A stretch of 64,000 bases of DNA from Aralia elata (taxonomy: Eukaryota > Streptophyta > Magnoliopsida > Apiales > Araliaceae): assembly GCA_034770075.1 (NCBI GenBank), contig JAVJAP010000125.1:1-64000 (forward strand). Direction: 5' to 3'. The notes below the pieces were generated by a model that was given only the letters and a program-made list of their open reading frames with translations, ran no database searches and was not told the DNA's origin. The first letter of the stretch is position 1; the number at the start of each line of letters is the position of its first letter. The position numbers were made by a program, and so were the translations under genes. Shown piece by piece: positions 34,320 through 46,109 of this stretch.

Positions 34320-35572
34320 GATATGTGAGTGATCAAGAAAGAAACTATCACATCTAGTAAAAGATGTGAATGTCCTATGTGATTCGATAAATGACAACTC
34401 AGTAGTCCTTGGCCAAGGCAGAATGAAATTAGAAAGGAGTTTCTAATTTGCATTATTTAGAGTTATGCATTTAAGAATCGAAATGCATATAATTAAATAA
34501 AATAAGACTTGACAGTAATTTCATTTCTTGTATTTAATTGGGACATTATATGGTAGAAGGATTGAATTGTACGGTAACTATTCACTGAAAGGTTGTTTTG
34601 TGATTAATGTTGAAATCTATATTATCTGGAAAGTCGTTGATCGCTAAGTGGGCTTACCCTTATTGTAAGAGAGCTTACCCTTATTGTAGAATAAATGTTA
34701 TTTATTTAAATTAATTAAATAGTTTAATTTATTTATTTATATAAGATTAGAATTGTACTAATTGATTTATTCATAACCGGTTTAATATGTAGAACCTAAA
34801 GGGTCACACCGCAAAAGAAAAATATTTGTTTAAGAAGTAAATGGCATAATTGTAATAATAAGTTAAGTGTATTTAATTTAATCTATGGAGATAGAATAAA
34901 TTAAATTGCTTAATATTTATTATTTAATATTTTGGAAGTATTAAATATAAATTAATAAGAAGAGTCTTATTATTATTATTACTATTACTATTATTTAATT
35001 CCTAATAGGGATTGAGAATTAATTAATAGAAGTACTCTCTCATAAATTCCTAATTAGATTAGGAGTTTAATTTAATTAAAAGAGTTTAATTAGAATAGAA
35101 ACCCTAATCCTAAATAGTTTAGGGGAGGGTTTTCCTACATCTATAAATAAGAGAAGTCTTATCATAGATTAGGGTTACACACTCTTGCATTAGAATTGTG
35201 GAGAGTACTTACAATTTCTATAGAGATAGAAACTAGGGTTTTGCCAACTCCCATCTTCTTGAACAAGTATTATTCCTTGGCGGATCACTTCTAGATGCCA
35301 AACACTTGGGTGGCTAATGTTGATCAAAGGAAGGAATTTAATCGGTGGAATTCAAGGAAACGCGAAGGAATTGGAGGTGAACTTGTACCTGAGGAAGCTA
35401 GAATTTTACAAGGGTATAATTCTTATTCTCCATCTCTTTCGTTTAATTAATAATTGTGCATAAAGAAATATCATGGTGATGGTTTGTATAAAATTTTAAA
35501 ATCTGATTTTATCGCGCTTCCGTTTTATTTATGTAATTTGATTGAATGTTCGCGTTATATACAAACCTAACA

Positions 35573-35587
35573 GTGGTATCAAGAGCC
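35573..35587 (+). promoter_or_regulatory. Primer binding site of second copia unit (initiator Met-like)
   Basis: GTGGTATCAAGAGCC directly follows the LTR end. It resembles the initiator tRNA-Met PBS (TGGTATCAGAGC) with one extra A. It proves that the LTR to its left acts as a 5' LTR for the sequence to its right. Confidence 0.75.
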
Positions 35588-38500
35588 AAACTTTATGCGA
35601 ATTATTAATTATTTTGATTCTGTATATACATTGATATGTGTTTAGAACAATTTAATTGGGCATAACTGTTTGTGTAAAATTATTATTATTATCATTATTA
35701 TTATTATTATTATTATTATTTATTCAAAAAAAACGTTGGTCAAATCAACGGTCAAACGTTGACTGGTCAACCTTTAAAAATAAAATAATAAATTTGGGGT
35801 AGAGGGTTTTGAACCCTTGACCTATTGGTCATATTTTGGAAGCCTTACCATTACACCAGAATCATTTTTGATTATGAATCAGAATGTTTAATATTTAAAC
35901 TATATAATTCTGGGTTTGAAGTTTGACTTAAAAGCTTGTTTGATTATTTCTTTTAAAGGTTTATGATCCCGGGTTGACCTCATTTTTATTTATTTATTTA
36001 TTTATTTATAAATTAAAATAAAGAAGTTTATTTTGATTTGGAATTTGATTAAAAATAAAGGAGTTTATTTTTATTCAAAATTGGATAAATTAAAATAAAA
36101 GAGTTTATTTTGATTTTGAATAGGATTAAAATAAAGAAGTTTATTTTAATTGGAATTGAATTTCATGATAACTAAGTAGAGTTGGAATTGGATTCCATGA
36201 TAACTAATTCGAGTTGAAATTGGATTTTATATTAACTAATATTGCCCATTAAATGATATCAATGCATATATAGAATGATTTTATTATTCATGAGATGAAT
36301 GTTATTTATTGATGCATATGGAGATATGTATGATAATAAATAGGGATTGATTATGGACTATTGACCAATGCGTGATTGGAATTATTTTAGAGGATGCTTG
36401 AATGAATGGGTTTTTTTATAAATGGAGTCTGCGTACCTCGTCTTCTCTAATTTTTTTTAATGTAAATTCTATCTCCCTCCTATGTACTTCCCCTTCACCG
36501 TTGATCAAGGTTTCTATTTATTTTAAATAGTTTATGTAATAGGATTAGTTAGAATTATTTTGAAGAATTGGAGACAAAGGAGCAAGGAGCGTTTGAAGAT
36601 CCGTTTGTAATGGAACCCGAGTTTAAATGTAATAGTTATATTTAAATTCAGTTCTTGCACTCTAGGTTTGACCTTTTCGGTCACTTGGTGGCTCTAGTGA
36701 ACCAAACTAGAATAAAAGTCTATAATCAATCTGGGTAGAATATAGTATTCTATATGTGCATGCTTACTATATATATATATATATATATATATTATCCAAC
36801 ATATTTTGCATGTTAAATAATATGACGCGTATTTTATATATATATATGTGCATGCACGCTAAACAAGATGAGACAAATAATAACAAACCCCTCAAAGAAA
36901 TCATTGTCGACGCCGGGAGGAATCGCTTACGCGGCGATATTTTGGCCTTTTTATTAGATGATGTTTGGAAAAGGTCGGCATTGATGTCGACGAGGTTTTG
37001 AAAGATCGTTTTTTTATGATGAGCCAATTAACCAGAGTCGCCAGTTGGTATATTTGAAATGGATGTACCAACTCATCCGAGTTTCATTTTTTAAATCGCT
37101 GGCTCATGTGTGACTCCGAATTAATTGGTCTGCGAATCGAGATTCATAGAGTTCGGGGGCTTGCTTAAGCGAGGGGAAGGTGTTAGGCACCCCCCGACTT
37201 CCGTGAAACACGGTTACCGCCATCTTGATGCTTTCCTATCCTTTGGTTCATGAAATGTGTGTGTATGCGCGTGTGTGTATGTGTGTGCCTATGTGAATGT
37301 TGTGGTGAGTTTTGCATGAAAAAGAAACATTTGGTGTTTTATGAGAAACGTGCTTTATTTTGAGAATGTCTTCGGCCTATACGAGAAAGCTTTATTTTTT
37401 ATGAGAAAGGTTTGATTTTAATTGTCAAAACTATGCGATTTTCATTAGGTGACGTTTTGGCAAAGCAAGAGTTTTTAAACCTTCGTCGAAATAGGAATCG
37501 AGAGCTATACGTTGCTTTCATAACTCAAATGATAGGCAACCTCTAGGATCTCTTTAACCCTATGCACAAGGATTTAATAACATTATTTATTTTATAAAAC
37601 CATTTTTGTGACGTTTGAAAACGATTATTCTTTAGCCTTCTCGTTTTAAGGGGAATCAACATTCATTTGCACTTTCAATTTTAAGCCTCGTGATACTAAT
37701 AACCTCAATTGATTGATTTTATGGAAATCTCCATCGTTTAGCCTTGAAATCAATTTTGGTGTCGTAATTCAAATCAAGCATTAAAATGCGTTGGGGTTAT
37801 TCATGGGCATGTGAGCCATCAAAATAACCCCAAACGCCCACAAGCACATATTTCACTATTTCAGGGGCCTTAAACCCGATTTTCAACTTGGTATCGTTTT
37901 AAGGCCCGACGATTACAATTTACAATAAAGGATTACATACACCAAAATTGTCCATCATCGGATTTGGACCACGAGGTCGCGTTCCTAGGCTCACATCAAC
38001 AATTTATACACACCCATGAAATGGATACTACAAAAATTAAATAAGCAAAAAATCACCAAATGGATATCATCGGGCCATTAGGAAGAATTTTGTTCCGTTG
38101 GAACCCTCACTAATAATCCTCAATCCTTGTATCCTCAATAATATACAAGAAAAGACTACATCTAATATAATCCAAATGATAAAACTTATCAAAATGATAT
38201 AACAAAACTGCTATAAAAAAGGATTCTTTTTCACCTTGCAAATGACACCACAATGCGTATAAACTCGTATATTAATTAGGGTAGAAAATATATGTGATAC
38301 AATCTCACAAAAAAGATATAATTCCTCACTTTTTTCTCTCTTTTCTCTCCTTTTCTCGCTGCTATGGCTGCTGGTTCTTCCTCTTTTCCTTTCTTCTTCC
38401 GCCGCTGCCAACTCTCTGGATGAAATGAAGAAACTGAGCTGAAATAGGCTGGTCTAGGACAGCTGCAGATTGATCTGCGGCTGGCCTTGGTTTCCCCGCG

Positions 38501-39012
38501 CCCGCCGCGCACTTCAGCCGCTCAGCCGCCCGCCGCGCAGTTCAATTATTTTAATCATTGGCCGCAGATCAATCCGCGGCTGGGTGGGCTGATTTTCTCG
38601 ATTTTCGAGCCGCACCTTGATTCTCATGTCGTATCGCTGATTTTCGCTGAAAGGCCTGTATTTTGCAGTCCGAGAATTACTGGGAGACATGCCACATCAT
38701 TCGGGAATGCTCATTTCGGACGGCCTTGTTGTCATGTTGGTTTTGATTTGCAAATCGTCGCGGTGGCGTCGAGTGTTCGTACTTGCGCCCATCCTTCGCT
38801 CTCGTAGGCGGCTCAATGGACGAATTTGCCCTCCTGTCAGGGTTAGTATACGAAGTGCAAAATTTGGGTGTCTACAATCATATTAAGTCCTAAGCGTAAC
38901 ATGGTAAAGCGATAGAGTATTAAATATTTAATATGAGTTTGTTGTGCACACACAAGACGAGTATTAAATATTTAAGATGTTGTTTTATCATATTTGATGC
39001 TTATTAAGGAAT
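35588..39012 (+). other. Leader of second copia unit, split by a Tat solo LTR and truncated
   Basis: Homologous to 19648-21012 after an (ATT)n tract (35683-35722). It includes a decayed copy of the tRNA-like boxes (35805-35858), the (TA)n tract (36767-36793) and one TTGTGCACACACAAG motif (38942). It stops at GGAAT (39008-39012) where a gypsy LTR begins; in copy 1 the sequence instead continues into gag. Confidence 0.8.
36905..38876 (-). repeat. Solo LTR of the Tat family
   Basis: 1972 bp, TGTCGACGCCGGG at the left and GGTGTCTACA at the right, flanked by a perfect atcat duplication (36900-36904, 38877-38881). The empty site exists in the window: copy 1 reads aatcatattaagtcc at 20845-20859. 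It is the same family and orientation as the LTR at 10880-13001. With no PBS or internal DNA, it formed by LTR-LTR recombination. Confidence 0.95.
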
Positions 39013-39524
39013 TGTAACGATCGCGGATCTTGGGTATCTTTATAATTCGAGATTATGAATATTATTGAATAAAATAAATTTTTATTAATATTATTCTATG
39101 TTATGTGTTTGAAAGGTTGTGTGACAACTTAGATTATGTGTATGTGATGATTATTAAATGTTGTTATTTCATAGAATTTAATAAATGATTTCGAGGAATA
39201 ACGCTAAAACACTATTCGCGTGGGTACTATACACGCGGGCACTATTCACGCTAAAAACGTCATTTTTATTTTTTTGACTTTTCTAAATTTCGTCAAAAGC
39301 GTTAATGCGAAGAGTTAATTATCCAAGTATGGGATTTTATGAAAGCTCAATTGGAGTTAAATTAGAAGTCCAAGAGATTTATTTTTATTATTGGAAGCCC
39401 AAAACCCATGGACCAAGTCCATGACCCAAACCCATAACACATGACCCAAACCCATGACCCATGAGGGAAATGGGTAATAAAACCATCAGCTGAAATTAAA
39501 GAAGGAAGAAGAGTACGGGAAGAG

Positions 39525-42500
39525 TGTGACGCCCCCAAATTCTCTACACTTTCCTGTAGCAGATCTGGTGCTCACGTGAAGCTAAACAACTATAAATATT
39601 CAATAAAATATGACTTCTATCTATCCAAGGTTCACAGTATCCCATAACAGATGATAATTCCGGCCAGAACATTATCTTTGTTTGGATACCCTCACTTGGA
39701 TGTATAGATTCATATCTCATGAATACCTCTTTCATATCAATATTCCCTATCTATCTGACATTCACAGTATTAACGATAAGATTGTCCATAGAACTGAGGG
39801 CCGCATTCCGGTAAAGATAGCACCTTACCGGCGCTCATTAAGTGTAACCTCAGAGCTTATAGGACTTTCAATATCATTCAAATACCCTCATTCAGATATA
39901 TAGTTTGTATAGATACTGTATTTAACTTAGCACAACTATGCTAAACAAGGTAAAGATTAGAGTATAACGCATTCGATGTAATAAAGGATGATAATATATT
40001 ACATATCATTAAGTTCGGTTACATCGTTCTCAGTACTAAGTTATTACAACAAAGCCTTATAAAAGACTTGAATTATTCAGAACAGAAATTAAAACTAATA
40101 AACATGTCCTTTTCCTTTGTCTGTACCAGAGGTGCTGGGATTATCATTTAAAGCTGCAAAGAAGATATGCGCAAGAATGAGCTACAAATGCTCAACAAGT
40201 TCATTTGAAAATTTAAACACAATATGTTTGATTTGAAAGATGTCAATTGATGTATAACTGAGGGTTCTGTACCTGAACCATATATTTCATTTAGTTCTAT
40301 CAGTCGTCAATGACTTAGAACTATTTGATTTCGGATATCTGATAGGGGATCAGTCTCACCAATATCCTAGGAGTATGCATATCATCCTACCATTTATGTC
40401 AATTTTATTTCATTGACGGTCACACTACCTTATCATAAGGCTTTCGAGATCACCTTACATCCAAGGTGTCTCATTTTACTCAGTATAAGATGTCGCACCA
40501 AAACAATTTGGTTTGACACAACAAATTGAAGCTTCATCAAGCAATATATGAACAGTGATTCATTTTTAAGTTATGCTGAACAAGAAGCAATAACTTCACA
40601 ATAATCGATAGCAAGATATAGAGGACTTGCATACATATAAGTTGAATAAGGTTAGGACATTTGCCTTAGCGTAGTTCGTTATAATTTAATACAGTTGGTC
40701 AACGTATGTAGTCTACGTACACCAATAATAAACGTTAGAACTTATATAAACATGTATTATGCTAATCTAGACAAGTTTCATTAAGGTTCGACGTTGATTC
40801 GGTATATCTCGGTCGCGTCCTTAATAGCTAAACACATAGATTGTTCGATAAAACTTCATTTGGAAGCTTAATTATTAGTCTAAATAATTTATTTATTATT
40901 TATAACACTTTTAGAAGCTAAATATTTTTAAATATTTTTAAATGATTAAATTATCATTTAGAATATTTTTAAAACTTTGATAAGTTATTTAAATGTTTTA
41001 TTTATTATTTAGAATAATTTTAAATACTTAAAATATTATTTAAATGATTTATTTTATCATTTATAATATTTTTAGAATTTATTTTATTATTAAAATAATT
41101 TATTTATTACTTATAATAATTTCCAAAACTTAGTTTAATATTTATATGATTTAATTATCATTTATAACATTTTTAAATACTTAATATATTATTTAAATGA
41201 TTTATTTATCATTTAATAATATTTAAATATTTAATATTTTATTTAATTATTATATATAATAATTTTATTTACTTTAATATCATTTTTAAATAATTAATAT
41301 AATTATTTAATAATTTAATATCATTTTAAAACAATTATTAAATGATTTATTATAATTATTATTTATTATTTAATTAAATTAAATAATATTTTAGATTTAT
41401 ATAAAAATATTAAAAATAAATTTTTATAATTAAAAATGAATTTTCGAATATAATTATTCATTATTAATAATTATTTAATATTTATTTATTATTTTATAAT
41501 TTATTTAATTAATTTTTATTTATTTTTATTGAAAATCCTATACGTTTATAGGTTTCTGGGTTTGGGATGAATTTCGTCGCTAAAGGTGTTCTTCATTGAA
41601 GAACAGTTGGTCAATGTCCAGTTGGGACTTTTGACCTCAAATTTCTCTCAGCTGGGTTATTGTTTGATCTTGATTTTTGTTTGTTGTTATAGCTAACATG
41701 GTAGTGTACAACGACATGTTAAATTTTAACTCAAACAACATCAATTGATGCTCTAAAAATTATGGTCAAACTAGCCGGTTCAAACTGTTCTTGAGTTTCT
41801 GGGTTACCTAGAAACTCAGTCAGTCATAACGGTCAACGTGGTTTGACCGCTTATAACTTTGATTCCAGTTTATCTTAATGTGTTTTGATACTTCAAGGTT
41901 GTAGATTACATACTAGAGATCATGTACATATTAAGAAACAACATATTAAATATCATCTAGGCAAGATCTGGGTTGCTCAAAAGTCTGTCAGTAAACTGTC
42001 AGACATTCATATGATTTCTGGGTTACCCAGAAATCAGTTCATCATGGTCGGTCAATGGGTTTTGACCACTTATAACTTTCTACTGTGAAATAATTTATGA
42101 CTTCTACCAATTGGATATTAAAGCTAACATGGCATACTACTGATTCATGCTCTAAAACACATCAAACAAACATTTTAAGCCGATCAAAAGCTCTGACAAA
42201 AAGGCTTGTCAAACTGTTCTTGACTGCCAAGAACAGTTTGGGTTTTTGAGCAAATTCGACCCTTTAAACGTTATGGATACATGATTAACCAACCCAGATC
42301 ATCAAATAACATGTTTATACATATTCCTAAATATCTAAAATATAAAATTCTTACAAGCTTAAAGATCTAGCAATAAATTAGGGTTTATGCACTTTTTTCT
42401 TCAAATTTTGATTTCTGGCTTTTGATTCTGAGCTTGTAATTGCAGAGGCTGGTTATGGTATGTTTGTAAGTATTTAAGCTTTGAAAATTTCGTAGGTCTA

Positions 42501-43432
42501 ATGGTCAGAATCTCATTCTATTTATAGCAACTTGGAATTAGGGCTTTATTTCATTTTTTTTCACTTTTGCCCTCCAAAATATCCTAGCTTTGTTACTTGT
42601 GCTGCTCCAATCTGATCTTGGTTGACATGCTTGTGCTGGAGTGTGTTGAGCACAAGCTTGCACACTCCTAGCTTCATTTTCATTGGTTTAAATTTTATTT
42701 TTGATTTATTTACTTACTAATTAAACTTAGATTTTTGCTAATCATGATTAGGGTGTTTAATCATGTTTAGTAATACCTTAATTAAGTTAATATATCATAA
42801 TTAAGGTTTTTCTAAGGTTTATCATTTCATAATTTAGTGTTATTGAATCAAATTAGGGTTTTAGGGTTTCAAATTAGGGTTTAGGGTTTTCAATTCTACA
42901 ATTAGGGTTTTAATCTTTCATTTAGGGTTTTAATATAAGTTTAATGATTCATAATTAATATTATGATTCATTACTTAGAATTTAATTATATCAATTAAGA
43001 TTCTTGTACGGCAATTAGGGTTTTGGTTAGCCAATTCGGATAACTTTTACCAATTAGGGTTTCTTAATTAGGGTTTCTAATTCAGTTTAACATTTTAAAC
43101 CCTAATTAACTTATTTTAGATTTTTTACCAGTTAATATAATATTATATTAACTCCGAAGCACGACAATTCACTTTGTCATTTTGAAGCACGACACAACAG
43201 CTTACAAAAATAATTTGCCGATACGTTTCTCGCTGAATTAGTCGGAAGCACGACAAATCATTTTGTCCGTGTAAGCACGACACAGTTGCTTGGCGAAAAT
43301 TTTTTATTTGACCTAATTCTTAAATAAAATACACAATCACATAATCACATAATACACAATCACATAATGAAATTTCATTTATTAAACACATAATTTACAT
43401 ATACAGATCTTATTAGGGTTCGGAATATTACA
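39525..43432 (-). repeat. Solo LTR, 3.9-kb gypsy family, copy B (inverted)
   Basis: 3908 bp, reverse complement of the copy at 14982-18904. It starts TGTGACGCCCCCAAATTC and ends GGTTCGGAATATTACA. A perfect aagag duplication flanks it (39520-39524, 43433-43437). Hairpin units lie at 41588-42239, the AT-rich block at 40860-41530, and telomere-like TTTAGGG strings near 42840-42920. Short conserved ORFs shared with copy A (39682-39903) are probably fortuitous. Confidence 0.93.
41588..42239. repeat. Hairpin units of LTR copy B
   Basis: Four dyads at about 200-bp spacing: GTTCTTC/GAAGAAC (41588-41604), GAGTTTCTGGG/CCTAGAAACTC (41793-41817, one G-T), GATTTCTGGG/CCCAGAAATC (42013-42035), AAACTGTTCTTG/CAAGAACAGTTT (42211-42239). 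The arms differ between units and partly between copies A and B. Confidence 0.75.
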
Positions 43433-46109
43433 AAGAGGAAGAGGAGAAGGGGAGAAAGAGAGAATCAAAGGAAGGTAAGGGCACGGGGACGAGCAATTTC
43501 TGCAACTGGGGAGAAGGGAGGGGGAGTACCCGAGCCATGGGGAGGAGCAAAGCATACTCTCCCGTACATGGGAAGCTGTCATGCCAGAGCATGCTCAGCT
43601 CCTCCACCTCCAAAAAGCTCAGTTCTTCCATCTATATATACTTTTCCATTGCCTAGCCTTGCATTCCTTTCATTTGTGCTAACTTAGAAACTAAAAATTT
43701 GAGAGACGAGTGAGAAGTGAGTATACGGGTGACTAAGGGAGAAGAAGAAGAGAATCCTAGCAGCTGTTATTAATTCTTCTAACACCCTAGAAGAAGCTTC
43801 CAGAGGTAAGCAATGAATAACTTAGCTCATTTCTATGATAGCTTCAAGTTTCTAATTTGTGCTTGATTGCTTGTTGGAGTAATGTGACTGTTTTTTCTTA
43901 GTTGTTCATGAACATGTATGAATGTTGTTAACTCTGTAAAAACCTTGTTAATGATATGTAAAAGTGGAACAAAGAATGAGAAATCAGAACCTATGCATAA
44001 GAAAACGAGAATGGATATTAATGGACTGTTATGGACAATTCATGTGTATTAATGAAGATGTATACTATGTTTGGTTGTATGTATTGGTTGTGTACTAGTT
44101 AGTATATGTCCAGAAGCTATAAGAATTGATTTCATATGTGAAATCAAGGGCAACCATGTATTGGTAGGCTATGAGTTCTAAACTCTAAAGCCATGCCCAC
44201 AAGCTATTTGATAAAATGTCCAAGAGAGGAATTTCTCTAAAGAACATGAGAACTAGGAGTTATTAATTGGAAGTTAAGTTCTAGGGTGTTATAATGAACT
44301 CTTATGAGTGAGGAGTATCACCCAATTGGAACGAGGGTAAAAGCTTTTAAAACGAATCCGTAGCGAATGTTTTAATAAACTATGCCTCAATGAGAAAACC
44401 TAGATGAACAATGGCCTTCGAATCAATTCTGGTATTATTGTGTTATCAAACAAATTGTGAGCTTATGGGGTAGTATAGTACACTGAGTTAGGAAGCCGTA
44501 GGCTTTGGAACGAACACATTTTGATCTGGGATGAAGGAGTTATGGCGTTTGGGAGAAGAGGTATCAAATCTGTCCAAAAAAGTAAAAACTTAGTCTTGGA
44601 GGGACTTTTGGGACAATTTTGTGGCCTGGTAATGATGCTATAAATGTATGAATTCATAGGAGTCTTATAGTTCATGTTGTAAGCTTTCCATAGCCTCTGA
44701 AATGGCCTAATTTCGACTTATAACAAAGAAGTTATGAAGGTTTGAAGTTTGTGTGTCAAAACAGAGCTTGCTAGAAGAATGAAATCAAGTTATACAGGGA
44801 CTCTTCGTCGGGGCGAGCTCGTTTGGCCTAGGGTGTTCGCCAGGGCGAGCTCCTTGTGTTCCAGTTTTGCAATTCGGACCTCCTTTAGTAAAATAGACCT
44901 AAGTTTCTCATACGAACTCCAATTTGGATGATTCAAGATGATTCGAAAAGCTAAGAAGTAGACCTACAACTTTCATTATTTAGAATTGAAAGTTATTGCC
45001 TGAATCAATTTCTAAATTGTCCATTTTTAGGACTATTGTGCATTAGGAAGCAAACAGAGGGCGTCGTACAGGCGCGTATATAACGTTAATGCTTCCGACG
45101 CTAAAAGATGTTGTTCTAAGTTCTAAAACTTGGACATTATGATTTATAATGATGCTTGTCACTAAACAATAAGTATTAGATAAATTGAATGGGCATGCTA
45201 AGCGTACGTAAATATGTGTCGCTTGGACGTTCGAGTAGGCAAGTTTGGCATACGAACGTGCAAGCGTCGTAACGTCGTATCAAGTGTGTATAACCTTGTT
45301 TGATATTATGTTTCTAATTAGAATGAAACATTATAGAGGAATGTAAACCAATGTTTGGAATCAATTGTGTGGTTAATTGGTATGTGGATATGTACCGAAA
45401 TATGTAGGACTTTTGAAGGACGATATGATTAACGTCAAGTAGTAGCAAGCGCTTAAGGCAAGTTTCCTAACCCTTGTCTAACCCTTGTGTTGGGCAAGTT
45501 TTCTTATGAATGTGATTGATGTTCTGAAGTTCTAATTTACGCAATGCATATATGATTGTGTGAATTTCCTTACTTATGTGAATCTTTAGTATTTGCACAC
45601 GTGTTCAAGCTATGATATGACATAAATTGCCGAAGCTTTCAAGTTCAATCATGCATGAACTGTTATGAAGAGCATCGATGCCATTTGTTTCGGCTAGACA
45701 GATATTAAAATATTTTATCGATTTGATAATAAGTCCTTGAAATGTTATTGATGTTAAGTAGAGCTATCCAACCGAATCATTTTAGTTAGGATTCCGAGAC
45801 ATGTATGAGATGAACCACCTTAAAATTAGGGTGAACTTTTAGTCAGTTATTTTGATAAGGCATCGAGCGCCTAAACAAACACATATAATTGTTTCCAGCT
45901 AGAGTGTTGATCAACATAGGGTACACTGGGTTGATCACCCAACGTGTATGTAAGTTCAGACGGTTTGCGGTTGAATTACTGCTTAAACCTTTTATAAGAA
46001 GAAAAAGAAAGTTCAAGGTCCTCTGACCGCTCAGTATGTCGTTTCGAAATTATATTTTTAAACGAAAGCAAAGTATTATTCCTGTTTATTCAGAATGTTT
46101 CACAACTAT

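Larger units (their letters stand above)
24900..35572 (+). repeat. Copia LTR interrupted by CACTA element
   Basis: The LTR begins TGAAAGTAGTATGCACACAAGCC-like after the polypurine tract and ends ATACAAACCTAACA at 35572, just before a PBS. Without the CACTA insert and its 3-bp duplication it is about 1821 bp. The inverted copy at 60818-62588 (1771 bp) confirms both ends. It lies between internal sequences on both sides, so it serves as 3' LTR of one copy and 5' LTR of the next. Confidence 0.9.
19648..39012 (+). mobile_element. Degraded Ty1/copia tandem structure (internal - LTR - internal start)
   Basis: A copia internal region (leader, gag, protease, integrase remnant, RT, RNase H; 19648-24899) is followed by an LTR (24900-35572, interrupted by a CACTA element) and then by a PBS and a second leader (35573-39012). 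The leader at 35730-36904 plus 38877-39012 aligns with 19660-21012. The order internal-LTR-internal is a tandem pair sharing an LTR, left-truncated at 19648 and right-truncated by a gypsy LTR at 39013. The same family reappears inverted at 60818-64000. All ORFs carry stops. Confidence 0.8.
39013..46109 (+). repeat. Truncated gypsy LTR carrying solo LTR copy B
   Basis: It begins TGTAACGATCGCGG directly after GGAAT (candidate target duplication in the copia leader). Its body is 39013-39524 plus 43433-46109. It contains a purine-rich stretch (43433-43790), GTCGGGGCGAGCTCG and CCAGGGCGAGCTCC motifs near 44810-44855, and a GGGTTGATCACCC block near 45930 like the GGGCTGATCCCCC block of the chromovirus LTRs. 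It stops without a TG...CA end where the next LTR begins at 46110. No ORF is supported in 43433-46109. Confidence 0.65.

Noticed and set aside
36756..37027. ORFs across the (TA)n tract and LTR start
   Set aside because: They cross the insertion junction of the solo LTR and consist largely of simple repeat.
14982..43432. A single 28-kb transposon with 3.9-kb terminal inverted repeats
   Set aside because: The arms have LTR ends (TG...CA) and each has its own target duplication, so they are separate solo LTRs.
43382..43631. Minus-strand ORFs of 66-67 codons with Leu/Pro/Ser-rich sequence
   Set aside because: They are the complement of a purine-rich stretch at the edge of an LTR and show no motif.
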